This document shows, piece after piece, positions 11,531 to 19,898 of a stretch of DNA of 39,988 bases (within the stretch, counting starts at the first letter, position 1; the number at the start of each line of letters is the position of its first letter). The stretch covers positions 1 to 39,988 of the forward strand of contig NZ_NIJM01000039.1 of NCBI RefSeq assembly GCF_002836945.1, read 5' to 3'. A program made the position numbers and the translations under genes. The notes beneath the pieces are model-generated. The model searched no databases. It worked only from the letters and a program-made list of their open reading frames with translations, and was not told where the DNA came from. Origin of the DNA: Shewanella chilikensis (GTDB lineage Bacteria; Pseudomonadota; Gammaproteobacteria; Enterobacterales; Shewanellaceae).

Positions 11531-11622
11531 GGAGAGGTGGCCGAGTGGCCGAAGGCGCTCCCCTGCTAAGGGAGTATGGGCTTTATCTCCCATCGAGGGT
11601 TCGAATCCCTCCTTCTCCGCCA
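11531..11622 (+). tRNA. tRNA-Ser(GCT), copy 2
   Basis: Base-for-base identical to the tRNA-Ser at 11336, with the same anticodon GCT and encoded CCA. It lies eight bases after tRNA-Arg copy 1, so all four tRNAs should sit on one transcript. Confidence 0.97.
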
Positions 11623-11668
11623 TTCTTTACTATACTCTGAGAGCCAAGCTTTCTGAGTTCCGGATTAA

Positions 11669-11745
11669 GCGCATGTAGCTCAGCTGGATAGAGTACCTGG
11701 CTACGAACCAGGCGGTCGGAGGTTCGACTCCTTCCATGCGCGCCA
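11669..11745 (+). tRNA. tRNA-Arg(ACG), copy 2 (discriminator G73)
   Basis: Identical to tRNA-Arg copy 1 except that position 73 is G: the gene ends GCGC-GCCA where copy 1 ends GCGC-ACCA. Anticodon ACG. It is the last tRNA before a terminator. Confidence 0.96.
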
Positions 11746-11762
11746 AATAGCAAAGAAGTAAG

Positions 11763-11787
11763 ACGCCCCGCAATCGCGGGGCGTTTT
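11763..11787 (+). terminator. Terminator of the tRNA operon
   Basis: A perfect nine-base-pair, GC-rich stem (ACGCCCCGC with GCGGGGCGT) with an AATC loop is followed by TTTT, 17 bases after the last tRNA. Confidence 0.92.
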
Positions 11788-12432
11788 GCTATCTGACTCT
11801 TACCCGCTTGTAATTACTTTCCTGTGGCGTCTTATCCGAAAACTTGTCCGCGGAAATACAGATTCGCTTGAGTCTTGTGATAAAGCCCGCCTCTATAGTT
11901 CAACATCTGCCTTGCTTATTGTATCGCTGTCGCTTCAGGCTGTGGCTGTGAGCCGGGGTCTATTGATTTTTAAGGGGAGCCATCACGGACAACTTAATCG
12001 CTGGAAGCGAACTTATCGGATCAAACTGACGGCTTTCCATTTATATTCATGATACCTCTATGCTGAAACTCTTTCGCCTTACAGACATTCTATATCAGTT
12101 TTACTTCATGTTGACCGGGTTGTTGTCTTTTCCTTAAAAAATCAAGATGAATATTTATGAATCATCATCCTCATTGAGATTTTATTGATTTATTTTGGTA
12201 TGACCAATTTACATTGGTGGGGGTTATTTGTTATAGATTGGTTATTGCTTTTGACCTAAGTCACATAGTCTGGCAGAGGCAGGCCTGCTAGGCTAAAACA
12301 TCTAATGACTGAAAATCACATTTTTTAGCATATTTATTATTGGTGTACGCTCCCGAGATTGTGAGCGTTATCGCCCTAAGCAAGTCATAGACAGGAAAAT
12401 GCCTGCCAATCTGTTAACAAAATGAGGAAGAG
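11788..12432. other. Long AT-rich gene-free region upstream of oadG
   Basis: About 640 bases without a convincing gene. An 88-codon plus-strand frame at 11786-12052 starts inside the terminator tail and has no domain-like pattern. The right half is clearly AT-rich and contains a CRP-like site. It most likely holds the promoter and control region of oadGAB. Confidence 0.55.
12250..12265. promoter_or_regulatory. Candidate CRP-binding site upstream of oadGAB
   Basis: TTTGA-CCTAAG-TCACA matches the CRP consensus TGTGA-N6-TCACA at nine of ten core positions. It lies 168 bases before oadG. Control by CRP would suit a decarboxylase pump used during anaerobic or organic-acid growth. The regulation is an inference. 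Confidence 0.45.
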
Positions 12433-12702
12433 ATGATGTCGCTTTCTGAGCAACTCTTGGAAGCAGTGGGGATTATGCTGCTCGGTATGGGGCTGGTTTA
12501 TCTGTTTTTGGGGCTGCTGATCTTGGGGCTCAGAATATCGGCCCGCTATTTGGCACCCAGACCCAATTTGGAACAGAGTCAGCCACAAACTCAGGGCATG
12601 GGAGGCGCGCAACCCACAGTTGTGCCCCAGACCGGTGCGCCTACGCCGCAACAGTTGGCAGCTATTAGCTGTGCCATTCACCAATATCGCAAACAGGCTT
12701 AA
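12433..12702 (+). CDS. oadG: Oxaloacetate decarboxylase gamma subunit OadG
   Basis: Small membrane anchor that joins the alpha and beta subunits of the Na+-translocating oxaloacetate decarboxylase. The 89 residues hold one membrane helix (about residues 9-33, AVGIMLLGMGLVYLFLGLLI), then a proline- and glutamine-rich linker and a C-terminal end QLAAISCAIHQYRKQA typical of OadG. GAGGAAGAG precedes two adjacent ATG codons (12433 and 12436); either may be the start. It is first in the oadGAB operon, 26 bases before oadA. Confidence 0.92.
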   Translation: MMSLSEQLLEAVGIMLLGMGLVYLFLGLLILGLRISARYLAPRPNLEQSQPQTQGMGGAQPTVVPQTGAPTPQQLAAISCAIHQYRKQA

Positions 12703-12728
12703 CTGCCGTAATCTGATGGATAAGAAAG

Positions 12729-14519
12729 ATGAGTAAAGCTTTAGCATTAACCGACGTTGTCCTGCGGGATGCTCACCAATCATTATTGGCAACCAGAATG
12801 CGTATCGACGATATGTTGCCAATCGCCGCCAAGTTGGACAGTGTTGGCTTTTGGTCCCTGGAGTCTTGGGGCGGTGCTACCTTCGATGCCTGTATCCGTT
12901 ATTTGGGGGAGGATCCCTGGGAGCGGATCCGGGCGCTGAAACAAGCCATGCCCAACACCCCGCAGCAGATGTTATTGAGAGGGCAGAACTTGCTGGGTTA
13001 TCGCCATTATAGTGACGACCTGGTGACTCGGTTTGTGGAGCGCGCCCATGAGAGCGGGGTCGATGTATTCCGGGTGTTCGATGCCATGAATGATGTGCGC
13101 AACTTGCAAGCCGCGCTGAAAGCCGTGATTGATGTCGGTGCCCATGCCCAGGGCACAATTTCTTACACCACAAGCCCAGTACATACACTGCAAACCTGGC
13201 TGACCATGGCCAAACAGCTGGAAGATATGGGCTGCCATTCACTCTGTATCAAGGATATGGCCGGTTTGCTCAAGCCGATGGAGGCATTTGAGCTAATAAG
13301 CCGCTTGAAGTCGGAAACCGATCTCTTGATCACCATGCAGTGCCATGCCACCACAGGGTTATCGACTGCCACTTATCAAAAGGCGATTGAGGCCGGGGTC
13401 GATGTGCTGGATACGGCCATCTCTTCCATGAGTCAAACCTATGGTCACAGTGCCACAGAAACTCTGGTAGCCATGGTTGAAGATACCGATAGGGCGACAG
13501 GCTATGACTTAGCGCTGCTGGAGGAGATTGCTGCCTATTTCCGTGAAGTCAGAAAAAAATATGCCCGTTTCGAAGGGGCACTAAAGGGCATAGATTCACG
13601 CATTCTGCGGGCTCAGGTGCCGGGGGGCATGCTGACCAATATGGAAAACCAGCTCAGAGAGCAGGGCGCCGAGGATAAGCTGGATCTGGTGCTCGAGGAG
13701 ATCCCAAGAGTGCGGGAAGATCTGGGTTTTATTCCACTTGTGACCCCCACCTCCCAGATTGTCGGTACTCAGGCAGTAATCAATGTGCTGATGGGCGAGC
13801 GCTATAAGTCGCTCACCAAGGAGACGGAAGGCGTGCTCAAGGGCGAATATGGCGCCACCCCGGCCAAGGTAAACAGTGAATTGCAACAGCGGGTGTTGCA
13901 GGGGGCCGAGCCTGTCAGTTGCCGTCCGGCCGATCTGCTCGCGCCTGAGCTTGAACATCTGCGGGCCGAACTGGCCGAAAAAGCGTTGGCACAAGGCCTG
14001 AGCCTCAGCGAAGAGCGCGACGATGATGTGCTGACTTATGCACTGTTCCCGCAAATTGGCCTGCAGTTTATTAAGAACCGTGGCAATCCTGCGGCATTTG
14101 AACCCAAGCCAGAGTTGGAAGCTCCTCAGCCACAAGCAACTCAAACCAAGGCAGGTGGTCGTCAGCCGGAGGTTTATACCGTGGATGTACAGGGGCAGCG
14201 CTTTGTGGTGCAGGTCAGTGAAGGCGGTGATATCAATCAGATAGCGCCTTTGCCGGTGGCAGAGCCCCAGGCCTCCCCTGTGCAGGCTCCTGCTGTCTCT
14301 GGCCCGGAACTGGAGATGAGCGCGCCGCTTTCCGGCAATATCTTTAAGGTACAGGTGGTCGCCGGAGACAGCGTTCGCGCCGGTGATGTCGTTATCATCC
14401 TCGAGGCGATGAAGATGGAAACTGAGATCCGGGCTCAGGCCGATGGTGTGGTCAGTCGTATTCTGGTCAAGGAAGGCGATGCCGTCAGCGTTGGTACCAA
14501 GCTGTTGGCGCTGGCCTAA
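12729..14519 (+). CDS. oadA: Oxaloacetate decarboxylase alpha subunit OadA (biotin-carrying)
   Basis: Carboxyltransferase that moves the carboxyl group of oxaloacetate to biotin. The 596-residue product starts with the TIM-barrel domain ([17 protein letters not shown], metal-site region around [12 protein letters not shown]). The conserved carboxylase domain follows to about residue 430. After a Pro/Gln/Ala-rich linker there is a biotinyl domain with EAMKMET, the biotin-accepting lysine being K562. The ribosome site is weak (AAGAAAG). It lies between oadG and oadB with short gaps and must act with both in the inner membrane. Confidence 0.97.
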   Translation: MSKALALTDVVLRDAHQSLLATRMRIDDMLPIAAKLDSVGFWSLESWGGATFDACIRYLGEDPWERIRALKQAMPNTPQQMLLRGQNLLGYRHYSDDLVTRFVERAHESGVDVFRVFDAMNDVRNLQAALKAVIDVGAHAQGTISYTTSPVHTLQTWLTMAKQLEDMGCHSLCIKDMAGLLKPMEAFELISRLKSETDLLITMQCHATTGLSTATYQKAIEAGVDVLDTAISSMSQTYGHSATETLVAMVEDTDRATGYDLALLEEIAAYFREVRKKYARFEGALKGIDSRILRAQVPGGMLTNMENQLREQGAEDKLDLVLEEIPRVREDLGFIPLVTPTSQIVGTQAVINVLMGERYKSLTKETEGVLKGEYGATPAKVNSELQQRVLQGAEPVSCRPADLLAPELEHLRAELAEKALAQGLSLSEERDDDVLTYALFPQIGLQFIKNRGNPAAFEPKPELEAPQPQATQTKAGGRQPEVYTVDVQGQRFVVQVSEGGDINQIAPLPVAEPQASPVQAPAVSGPELEMSAPLSGNIFKVQVVAGDSVRAGDVVIILEAMKMETEIRAQADGVVSRILVKEGDAVSVGTKLLALA

Positions 14520-14528
14520 GGAGCGATT

Positions 14529-15662
14529 ATGGATGGTTTACTCGCTTTTTGGTCCGCGACGGGAATAGCGCATTTTACCTGGCCACAGGCCTTGATGATG
14601 TTGGTTGGCGCCTTGCTGTTGTATCTGGCAATAGTACGCAAGTTTGAGCCATTGTTACTGCTGCCCATCGGCTTCGGCGCCATTTTGGCCAATATCCCCA
14701 ACGCAGGTTTTACCGAGGAAAATGGGCTGCTCTACTATGTTTATCACGTGGGCATAGATACCGGCATTTTTCCGCTACTGATCTTTATGGGGGTCGGAGC
14801 TATGACAGATTTCGGTGCCCTGATAGCCAACCCCAAGACGCTATTGCTGGGCGCGGCCGCTCAGTTCGGGATCTTCGCCACCCTGATTGGTGCGATAGCC
14901 CTGAACCTGGTACCCGGGTTTGAGTTCAGTATGCAGGATGCCGGTGCCATTGCCATTATAGGCGGCGCCGATGGTCCAACGGCCATTTTCCTCGCCTCCA
15001 AACTGGCGCCTGATTTGTTAGGCGCCATTGCGGTGGCGGCATACTCCTACATGGCCTTGGTGCCGCTTATTCAGCCTCCCATCATGCGAGCTTTGACCAC
15101 GGAAGCCGAGCGGCAGATCAAGATGGAACAGCTACGGGAAGTCAGCAAGAAGGAGAAGATTATCTTCCCCCTTATGGTGCTGGGAATGACTATATTGTTT
15201 TTGCCGACAGCGACTCCCCTGGTGGGCATGTTCTGTCTCGGAAACCTGATGCGCGAATCTGGAGTGGTGGATAGACTTTCCAACACGGCGCAGAACGAAC
15301 TTATCAATATCGTCACTATTTTCCTCGGATTGGCGGTGGGTTCCAAGCTCTCGGCCGAGCAGTTTCTTCGGGTCGAAACGCTGGGGATCTTGCTGCTCGG
15401 GGCGGTGGCTTTCAGCATTGGCACCGCTGCCGGGGTCTTGATGGCCAAGCTTATGTGTAAACTCAGTGGCGGCAAGGTCAACCCCTTGATTGGTGCCGCC
15501 GGGGTCTCGGCTGTTCCCATGGCCGCCAGGGTGGTGAATAAGGTTGGGCTAGAGGCCAATCAGCAAAACTTCCTGTTGATGCACGCCATGGGCCCCAATG
15601 TGGCCGGTGTGCTGGGCAGTGCGGTCGCTGCCGGTATTCTGCTGGCGGTATTGGGCAACTGA
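14529..15662 (+). CDS. oadB: Oxaloacetate decarboxylase beta subunit OadB (Na+ pump)
   Basis: Polytopic membrane subunit that decarboxylates carboxybiotin and exports Na+. The 377-residue product is very hydrophobic with about nine to eleven helices. It contains the conserved [21 protein letters not shown] segment, the [11 protein letters not shown] motif with the functionally important Asp near residue 149, and [18 protein letters not shown] towards the end. AAGGAG lies six bases upstream of the ATG. It closes the oadGAB operon and is followed by a hairpin terminator. Confidence 0.97.
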   Translation: MDGLLAFWSATGIAHFTWPQALMMLVGALLLYLAIVRKFEPLLLLPIGFGAILANIPNAGFTEENGLLYYVYHVGIDTGIFPLLIFMGVGAMTDFGALIANPKTLLLGAAAQFGIFATLIGAIALNLVPGFEFSMQDAGAIAIIGGADGPTAIFLASKLAPDLLGAIAVAAYSYMALVPLIQPPIMRALTTEAERQIKMEQLREVSKKEKIIFPLMVLGMTILFLPTATPLVGMFCLGNLMRESGVVDRLSNTAQNELINIVTIFLGLAVGSKLSAEQFLRVETLGILLLGAVAFSIGTAAGVLMAKLMCKLSGGKVNPLIGAAGVSAVPMAARVVNKVGLEANQQNFLLMHAMGPNVAGVLGSAVAAGILLAVLGN

Positions 15663-15704
15663 GTGCTTTAAGCGCTGAATAGCTGAGTGCCATGACGTTA
15701 AAAA

Positions 15705-15744
15705 ATAACCGGCGTAGCCAGTGGCCGCGCCGGTTATCGGTTTT
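15705..15744 (+). terminator. Terminator of oadGAB
   Basis: A ten-base-pair stem (ATAACCGGCG with CGCCGGTTAT) whose apical part can pair further (GCC with GGC), followed by CGGTTTT. It begins 42 bases after the oadB stop. Confidence 0.8.
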
Positions 15745-15845
15745 AAGGCTTGCTAGCGGGCAATCTGCAACGCGCGGGTTTTGGTGCTCTCTGGGTTAGC
15801 TCAAGCAATCATTTCAAAGGCTCATTTCAAGGGCTTATCAAAAGC

Positions 15846-16013
15846 TCAGGCCGTCAGCCAGATGGCCAGTGACAACAGGGCTATCAAGGTGCCACTGACG
15901 CCAATTATCCAAATAAAACCGCGTTTCCCCTGCGCCAGAGGGACTCTATTAAAGTGTAAAAATGCTATCCAGAATAGGGACAGGATAATAGGCAGAAACA
16001 AAAGACGGGCCAT
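15846..16013 (-). CDS. Small two-helix membrane protein, unknown function
   Basis: A 55-codon frame on the minus strand, from ATG at 16011-16013 to TGA at 15846-15848. It encodes a small hydrophobic protein: MARLLFLPIILSLFWIAFLH as the first membrane helix, a basic loop around Q28-GKR, then a second helix of GFIWIIGVSGTLIALLSLAI and a short WLTA tail. Two clean membrane segments joined by a short positive loop, with sensible codon use throughout, argue for a real gene. The ribosome site (GTGAG) is weak. It stands alone between the oadB terminator and the YqaA gene. A 116-codon plus-strand frame across it has no such pattern and I treat it as a shadow. I do not recognise the family. Confidence 0.7.
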   Translation of the reverse strand: MARLLFLPIILSLFWIAFLHFNRVPLAQGKRGFIWIIGVSGTLIALLSLAIWLTA

Positions 16014-16307
16014 GATTGCTCACTATTCAAAGAGATATGGCTTAATCATAGACTGGGATGCTTACGGAGTACCAGTCAGATGCTTTAATATTGCTCGCTG
16101 CAATGCCTTTATCCGCCAGCACCTGAATTAACATCTGCCTCAGTTTCTTGGCTTGGGCAATGGATTACTCGACTTGCGGCAGACTCAGCTGGGCAAGGGC
16201 GCCATTTTCTTATATCTTTCAGCACTAAAAAATCAGTATTTATCCATTTATCTTTAAAGTCCGCCTGGCCGGGCCTTTGATTCAAGCAGTATGCAGGAAG
16301 GTATCAT

Positions 16308-16733
16308 ATGTGGGAACTCTGGCTGATGTTCAGCGGCGCTTTTTTGGCGGCGACATTGCTGCCTGGAGGCTCGGAAGTCTTGTTGCTGGCTTTGCTGGAC
16401 AAACAGCCGGAGATGGCATGGTCGCTGCTGCTTAGCGCCACTATAGGCAACACCTTGGGGGCCTTGAGCAGTTATCTACTTGGGCTCTTGGGGCGCAAGG
16501 CGATCACGCCCGAGCAACTCGACAGCGGTCGCCACAAGCAGGCGCTGGCGTTGCTGAAGCGCTACGGCTATTGGGCCTTGTTACTTTCCTGGGTGCCGCT
16601 GATTGGCGATATTCTGTGCCTTTTAGCAGGTTGGATGAAACTTCCTCTTACAAAATCCACTCTGATGATTTTGACAGGCAAGGGCCTGCGCTATTTGATA
16701 ATTGTGTTGTTGGCTTTAGAGTGGCTGCAATGA
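16308..16733 (+). CDS. yqaA: YqaA-family small inner-membrane protein
   Basis: The 141-residue membrane protein belongs to the YqaA/DedA-like (SNARE-associated) group. Motifs seen are FLAATLLPGGSEVLLLALL near the start, SATIGNTLGALSSYLLGLLGR, and the RYGYWALLLSWVPLIGDILCLLAGWMKLP core (about residues 84-112), with the G-x-x-x-G and W-x-P-x-x-G-D features of the group. Three to four helices. The precise function is unknown; DedA relatives move lipid carriers. AGGAAGG precedes the ATG. It lies 38 bases upstream of the M16 peptidase gene and may be co-transcribed with it. Confidence 0.8.
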   Translation: MWELWLMFSGAFLAATLLPGGSEVLLLALLDKQPEMAWSLLLSATIGNTLGALSSYLLGLLGRKAITPEQLDSGRHKQALALLKRYGYWALLLSWVPLIGDILCLLAGWMKLPLTKSTLMILTGKGLRYLIIVLLALEWLQ

Positions 16734-16771
16734 GTTTTTTGAGTTTGGTTTCCGGTTGAAGGAGTAACATT

Positions 16772-19627
16772 TTGAAGAAATGGTTATTGGCGGCGGCGAT
16801 TTCGGCCGCATTGGCGGGTTGCTCAGTGCAAACCGACACAGGATTGGCTGAGGTTTCCTCGGTACAACTGCCGGCAGGAGTGACTCTCATCGAGTCGGTC
16901 ACCCCCAAGGCCGGTGAAGTCGGTATCCCTTACAGCAAGTATCGCTTGGCCAACGGCCTAACCGTGATACTGCATCAGGACAATTCTGATCCTCTGGTGC
17001 ATGTGGATGTGACCTATCATGTGGGCTCGGCCAGAGAGCAGGCGGGGCGCAGTGGTTTTGCCCATCTGTTTGAACATATGATGTTCCAGGGCTCTGAAAA
17101 TGTGGCTGATGAACAGCATTTCAAGATAGTCACCGAAGCCGGCGGCACCTTGAACGGCACCACCAACACAGACCGCACCAACTATTTCGAAACTGTTCCC
17201 AGTAATCAGTTGGAAAAAATGCTTTGGCTGGAGTCGGACCGCATGGGCTACCTGCTTCCGGCCCTGACCGACAAGAAATTTGAAGTGCAGCGGGAAACCG
17301 TGAAAAACGAACGGGCCCAGCGCATCGATAACCGTCCTTACGGGCGGATGAATGAACGCTTCAATCAGGCGTTTTATCCCGCCGGTCATCCTTATTCCTG
17401 GCCTGTTATCGGTTGGCCCGAGGATCTCGACCGCGCCACGCCTGATGATGTAAGACACTTCTTCCAACGCTGGTACGGCCCCAACAATGCCACCCTGACC
17501 ATAGGCGGTGATATAGATACCGCGCAGACATTAGCCTGGGTCAGCAAGTACTTTGGCGATATTCCCAAAGGGCCTGAGGTGGCGACCGATGCCAAGCCTT
17601 TGGTAACGCTGGACAAGACTCGCTATATCTCGATGGAAGATAAGGTCCATCTGCCACTCATCCGTATGGCTTTCCCAACCGTTTATGCCCGTCACCAGGA
17701 TGAGGCCGCGCTGGATCTGCTGGCCAATATTCTCGGCGGCGGCAAGACCTCGCTGGTTTACAAGAATCTGGTGAAAGATGGTTATGCGGTGCAGGCCGGG
17801 GTCAGTCATCCTTGCCAGGAGCTGGCCTGTCAGATGTCCATCTACGCTTTGGCCAATCCGGCCAAGGGCGGAGCACTGGCGCCGATAGAGGCCAAGATCC
17901 GCGAATCGATCGCCGAATTTGAACAGCGGGGCGTCACAGATGAAGATCTGCAGAAGGTCAAGGTGCAGTTCCGCGCCGACAGTATCTTCTCGCTGCAGAG
18001 TGTCTCGGGCAAGGTGTCCAATCTGGCCTATAACCAGACATTCGCCGGTGATCCCAATCAGATAGCCAAAGATTTGGCCCGCTATGATGCTGTGACCAAA
18101 GAAGATGTGATGCGGGTATTCAAGCGCTACATCAAGGATAAGCCCAGTGTGGTGATGAGCGTTGTGCCCATGGGCGCCAAGGCGCTGGTGGCCAAGGCCG
18201 ATAACTTTACCCCGCCTGAGCCCAGGGTTGCCGCCGAAGCGGTTGCCGGGTTGCAGCAGGCAGTAATCGCCAACAGCAGTTTCGATCGCAGTAAGATCCC
18301 CGCTGCCGGCAAGGCGCCCTCCATGCCGGTGCCCAAGCTTTGGTCGGCCCAGCTGAACAACGGTATCAGTGTCATGGGCACCGAAAGCCATGAAACGCCT
18401 ACTACCGAGCTGGTCATCTATCTCAACGGCGGTCACAGACTGGTGCCGGTGGAAAAGGCCGGGCTCGCCGGTTTGACTGCGGCCATGCTCAATGAGTCCA
18501 GCGCCAAACGCAGCAGTGAAGAACTGGCCCAGGCGTTGGAGCTGCTGGGATCTTCCGTGGTGTTTGACAGTAGCGGCTATCAAAGCAGCATCCGGATCTC
18601 AGCCTTGACCGAAAACCTGGATAAGACCCTGGCAATAGTCGAAGAAAGGCTGTTTGAGCCAGGCTTCAAGGAAGCCGATTTCGAGCGGGTAAAACAGCAA
18701 CAGTTGCAGAGTCTGCAACATCTGGCATCGGATCCAAACTATCTGGCCGAAGAGGGGTTCAGCAAGTTGCTGTATGGCAGCCAGACCAGTCTCGGTGTCA
18801 ATGATAACGGCACGCTTGAGAGTGTCAGCCAGCTGACGCTCGATGATATCAAGGCTTTCTATAAGGAGCAGTATCGTGCCGGCAACGCCCAACTGGTGGC
18901 GGTAACCGATCTGCCACGCGATCAGCTAATCGGCAAGCTAAAAGGATTAGAGCCTTGGGGCGGCCAGGCAGTGTCTCTGCCGGCCTTGAGTGAGCTGCCC
19001 GAGAGCAAACCCGGAGTGGTATTCCTTATCGATAAGCCGGGAGCGGCCCAGTCGGTTATCAGCATAGGCAAGCGCGCCCTGCCTTACGATGCCACGGGCG
19101 ACTTCTTCAAGGCTTACCTGATGAACTATCCCTTGGGCGGCGCTTTCAACAGCCGTATCAATCTTAATCTCAGGGAAGATAAGGGCTACACCTATGGTGC
19201 CCGCAGCTTCTTCAGCGGGGGTATTGAGCAGGGCTACTTCAAGGCGGGCGTCAGCGTTCGCAGTGATGTCACCGACAAGGCGCTGGCCGAGTTTATCAAG
19301 GAGCTTAAGGCTTATCATGATAAGGGGATGACGACACAAGAGCTTAGCTTTATGCGGGCTTCTATTTCTCAGGGGAAGGCACTGGATTATGAAACGCCTT
19401 ACCAAAAGGCCGGTTTTATCCGCATGATCCAGAAGTACGGCCTGAGCGATGATTTTACCGCCCGTCAGGATGAGATTATCAAGGATGCCACGCTAGACAG
19501 TCTCAATGAACTGGCCAAAGAATGGTTGGACCCTGCAAGCATGCAGATATTGGTGGTCGGGGATAAAAATCTTATCGAACCCGGGATTAAGGCAATGGGT
19601 TATTCAGTGATCAATCTGCCCTTGTAA
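16772..19627 (+). CDS. M16 family zinc metallopeptidase, predicted lipoprotein
   Basis: A 951-residue double-unit peptidase of the pitrilysin/insulinase family. The N-terminus MKKWLLAAAISAALAGC is a lipoprotein signal with the lipobox Cys at 17, so it should sit in the periplasm on a membrane. The inverted zinc motif H-x-x-E-H is present as H98-L-F-E101-H102 (GFAHLFEHMMFQ), with the distal glutamate expected in the downstream TNTDRTNYFETVP...LESDRM region. The second half carries the degenerate M16 domain, with the Arg-Tyr-type feature in NLREDKGYTYGARSFF. The start is TTG, supported by AAGGAG seven bases before it. Natural substrates are unknown; small peptides are likely. Confidence 0.9.
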   Translation: MKKWLLAAAISAALAGCSVQTDTGLAEVSSVQLPAGVTLIESVTPKAGEVGIPYSKYRLANGLTVILHQDNSDPLVHVDVTYHVGSAREQAGRSGFAHLFEHMMFQGSENVADEQHFKIVTEAGGTLNGTTNTDRTNYFETVPSNQLEKMLWLESDRMGYLLPALTDKKFEVQRETVKNERAQRIDNRPYGRMNERFNQAFYPAGHPYSWPVIGWPEDLDRATPDDVRHFFQRWYGPNNATLTIGGDIDTAQTLAWVSKYFGDIPKGPEVATDAKPLVTLDKTRYISMEDKVHLPLIRMAFPTVYARHQDEAALDLLANILGGGKTSLVYKNLVKDGYAVQAGVSHPCQELACQMSIYALANPAKGGALAPIEAKIRESIAEFEQRGVTDEDLQKVKVQFRADSIFSLQSVSGKVSNLAYNQTFAGDPNQIAKDLARYDAVTKEDVMRVFKRYIKDKPSVVMSVVPMGAKALVAKADNFTPPEPRVAAEAVAGLQQAVIANSSFDRSKIPAAGKAPSMPVPKLWSAQLNNGISVMGTESHETPTTELVIYLNGGHRLVPVEKAGLAGLTAAMLNESSAKRSSEELAQALELLGSSVVFDSSGYQSSIRISALTENLDKTLAIVEERLFEPGFKEADFERVKQQQLQSLQHLASDPNYLAEEGFSKLLYGSQTSLGVNDNGTLESVSQLTLDDIKAFYKEQYRAGNAQLVAVTDLPRDQLIGKLKGLEPWGGQAVSLPALSELPESKPGVVFLIDKPGAAQSVISIGKRALPYDATGDFFKAYLMNYPLGGAFNSRINLNLREDKGYTYGARSFFSGGIEQGYFKAGVSVRSDVTDKALAEFIKELKAYHDKGMTTQELSFMRASISQGKALDYETPYQKAGFIRMIQKYGLSDDFTARQDEIIKDATLDSLNELAKEWLDPASMQILVVGDKNLIEPGIKAMGYSVINLPL

Positions 19628-19692
19628 AACGGCCACTTTGACCCCATATTGTTCTTAACCGCAGCGGGTTACGACTCGCTTGCCACTATGCA

Positions 19693-19732
19693 AGGCGGTG
19701 ATGCTTGAAAGAGCATCACCGCCTGTGTCTTT
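19693..19732 (+). terminator. Terminator after the M16 peptidase gene
   Basis: A perfect 13-base-pair stem (AGGCGGTGATGCT with AGCATCACCGCCT) closed by a six-base TGAAAG loop, then GTGTCTTTT. It lies 65 bases after the stop. Confidence 0.85.
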
Positions 19733-19898
19733 TAAATTACACTTGCCTGAAAGGCCGCTTAGGCTTTATTTTTGGGCAACCGTCACACAGAGCAGTCCTG
19801 TGCCTTTTGGTGCTGATACCAAAAGATGAAAGCGGAGCAGGTATGCCCGGGTCTATTGGCCAGATAAAGGCTTAGGCCGCCAAGCAGAGAACAAGAAT

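Noticed and set aside
11321..11640. 115-codon protein-like frame with an internal duplicated sequence
   Set aside because: The repeats are the two tRNA-Ser genes read as protein.
11786..12052. 88-codon plus-strand frame after the tRNA operon
   Set aside because: It begins in the terminator tail, has no ribosome site, and its product shows no domain, signal or membrane pattern.
15781..16131. 116-codon plus-strand frame
   Set aside because: It covers the minus-strand two-helix protein, whose composition is far more protein-like.
17531..18583. 350-codon minus-strand frame inside the M16 peptidase gene
   Set aside because: Antisense shadow of a well-supported gene; histidine- and glycine-rich composition typical of shadow frames.
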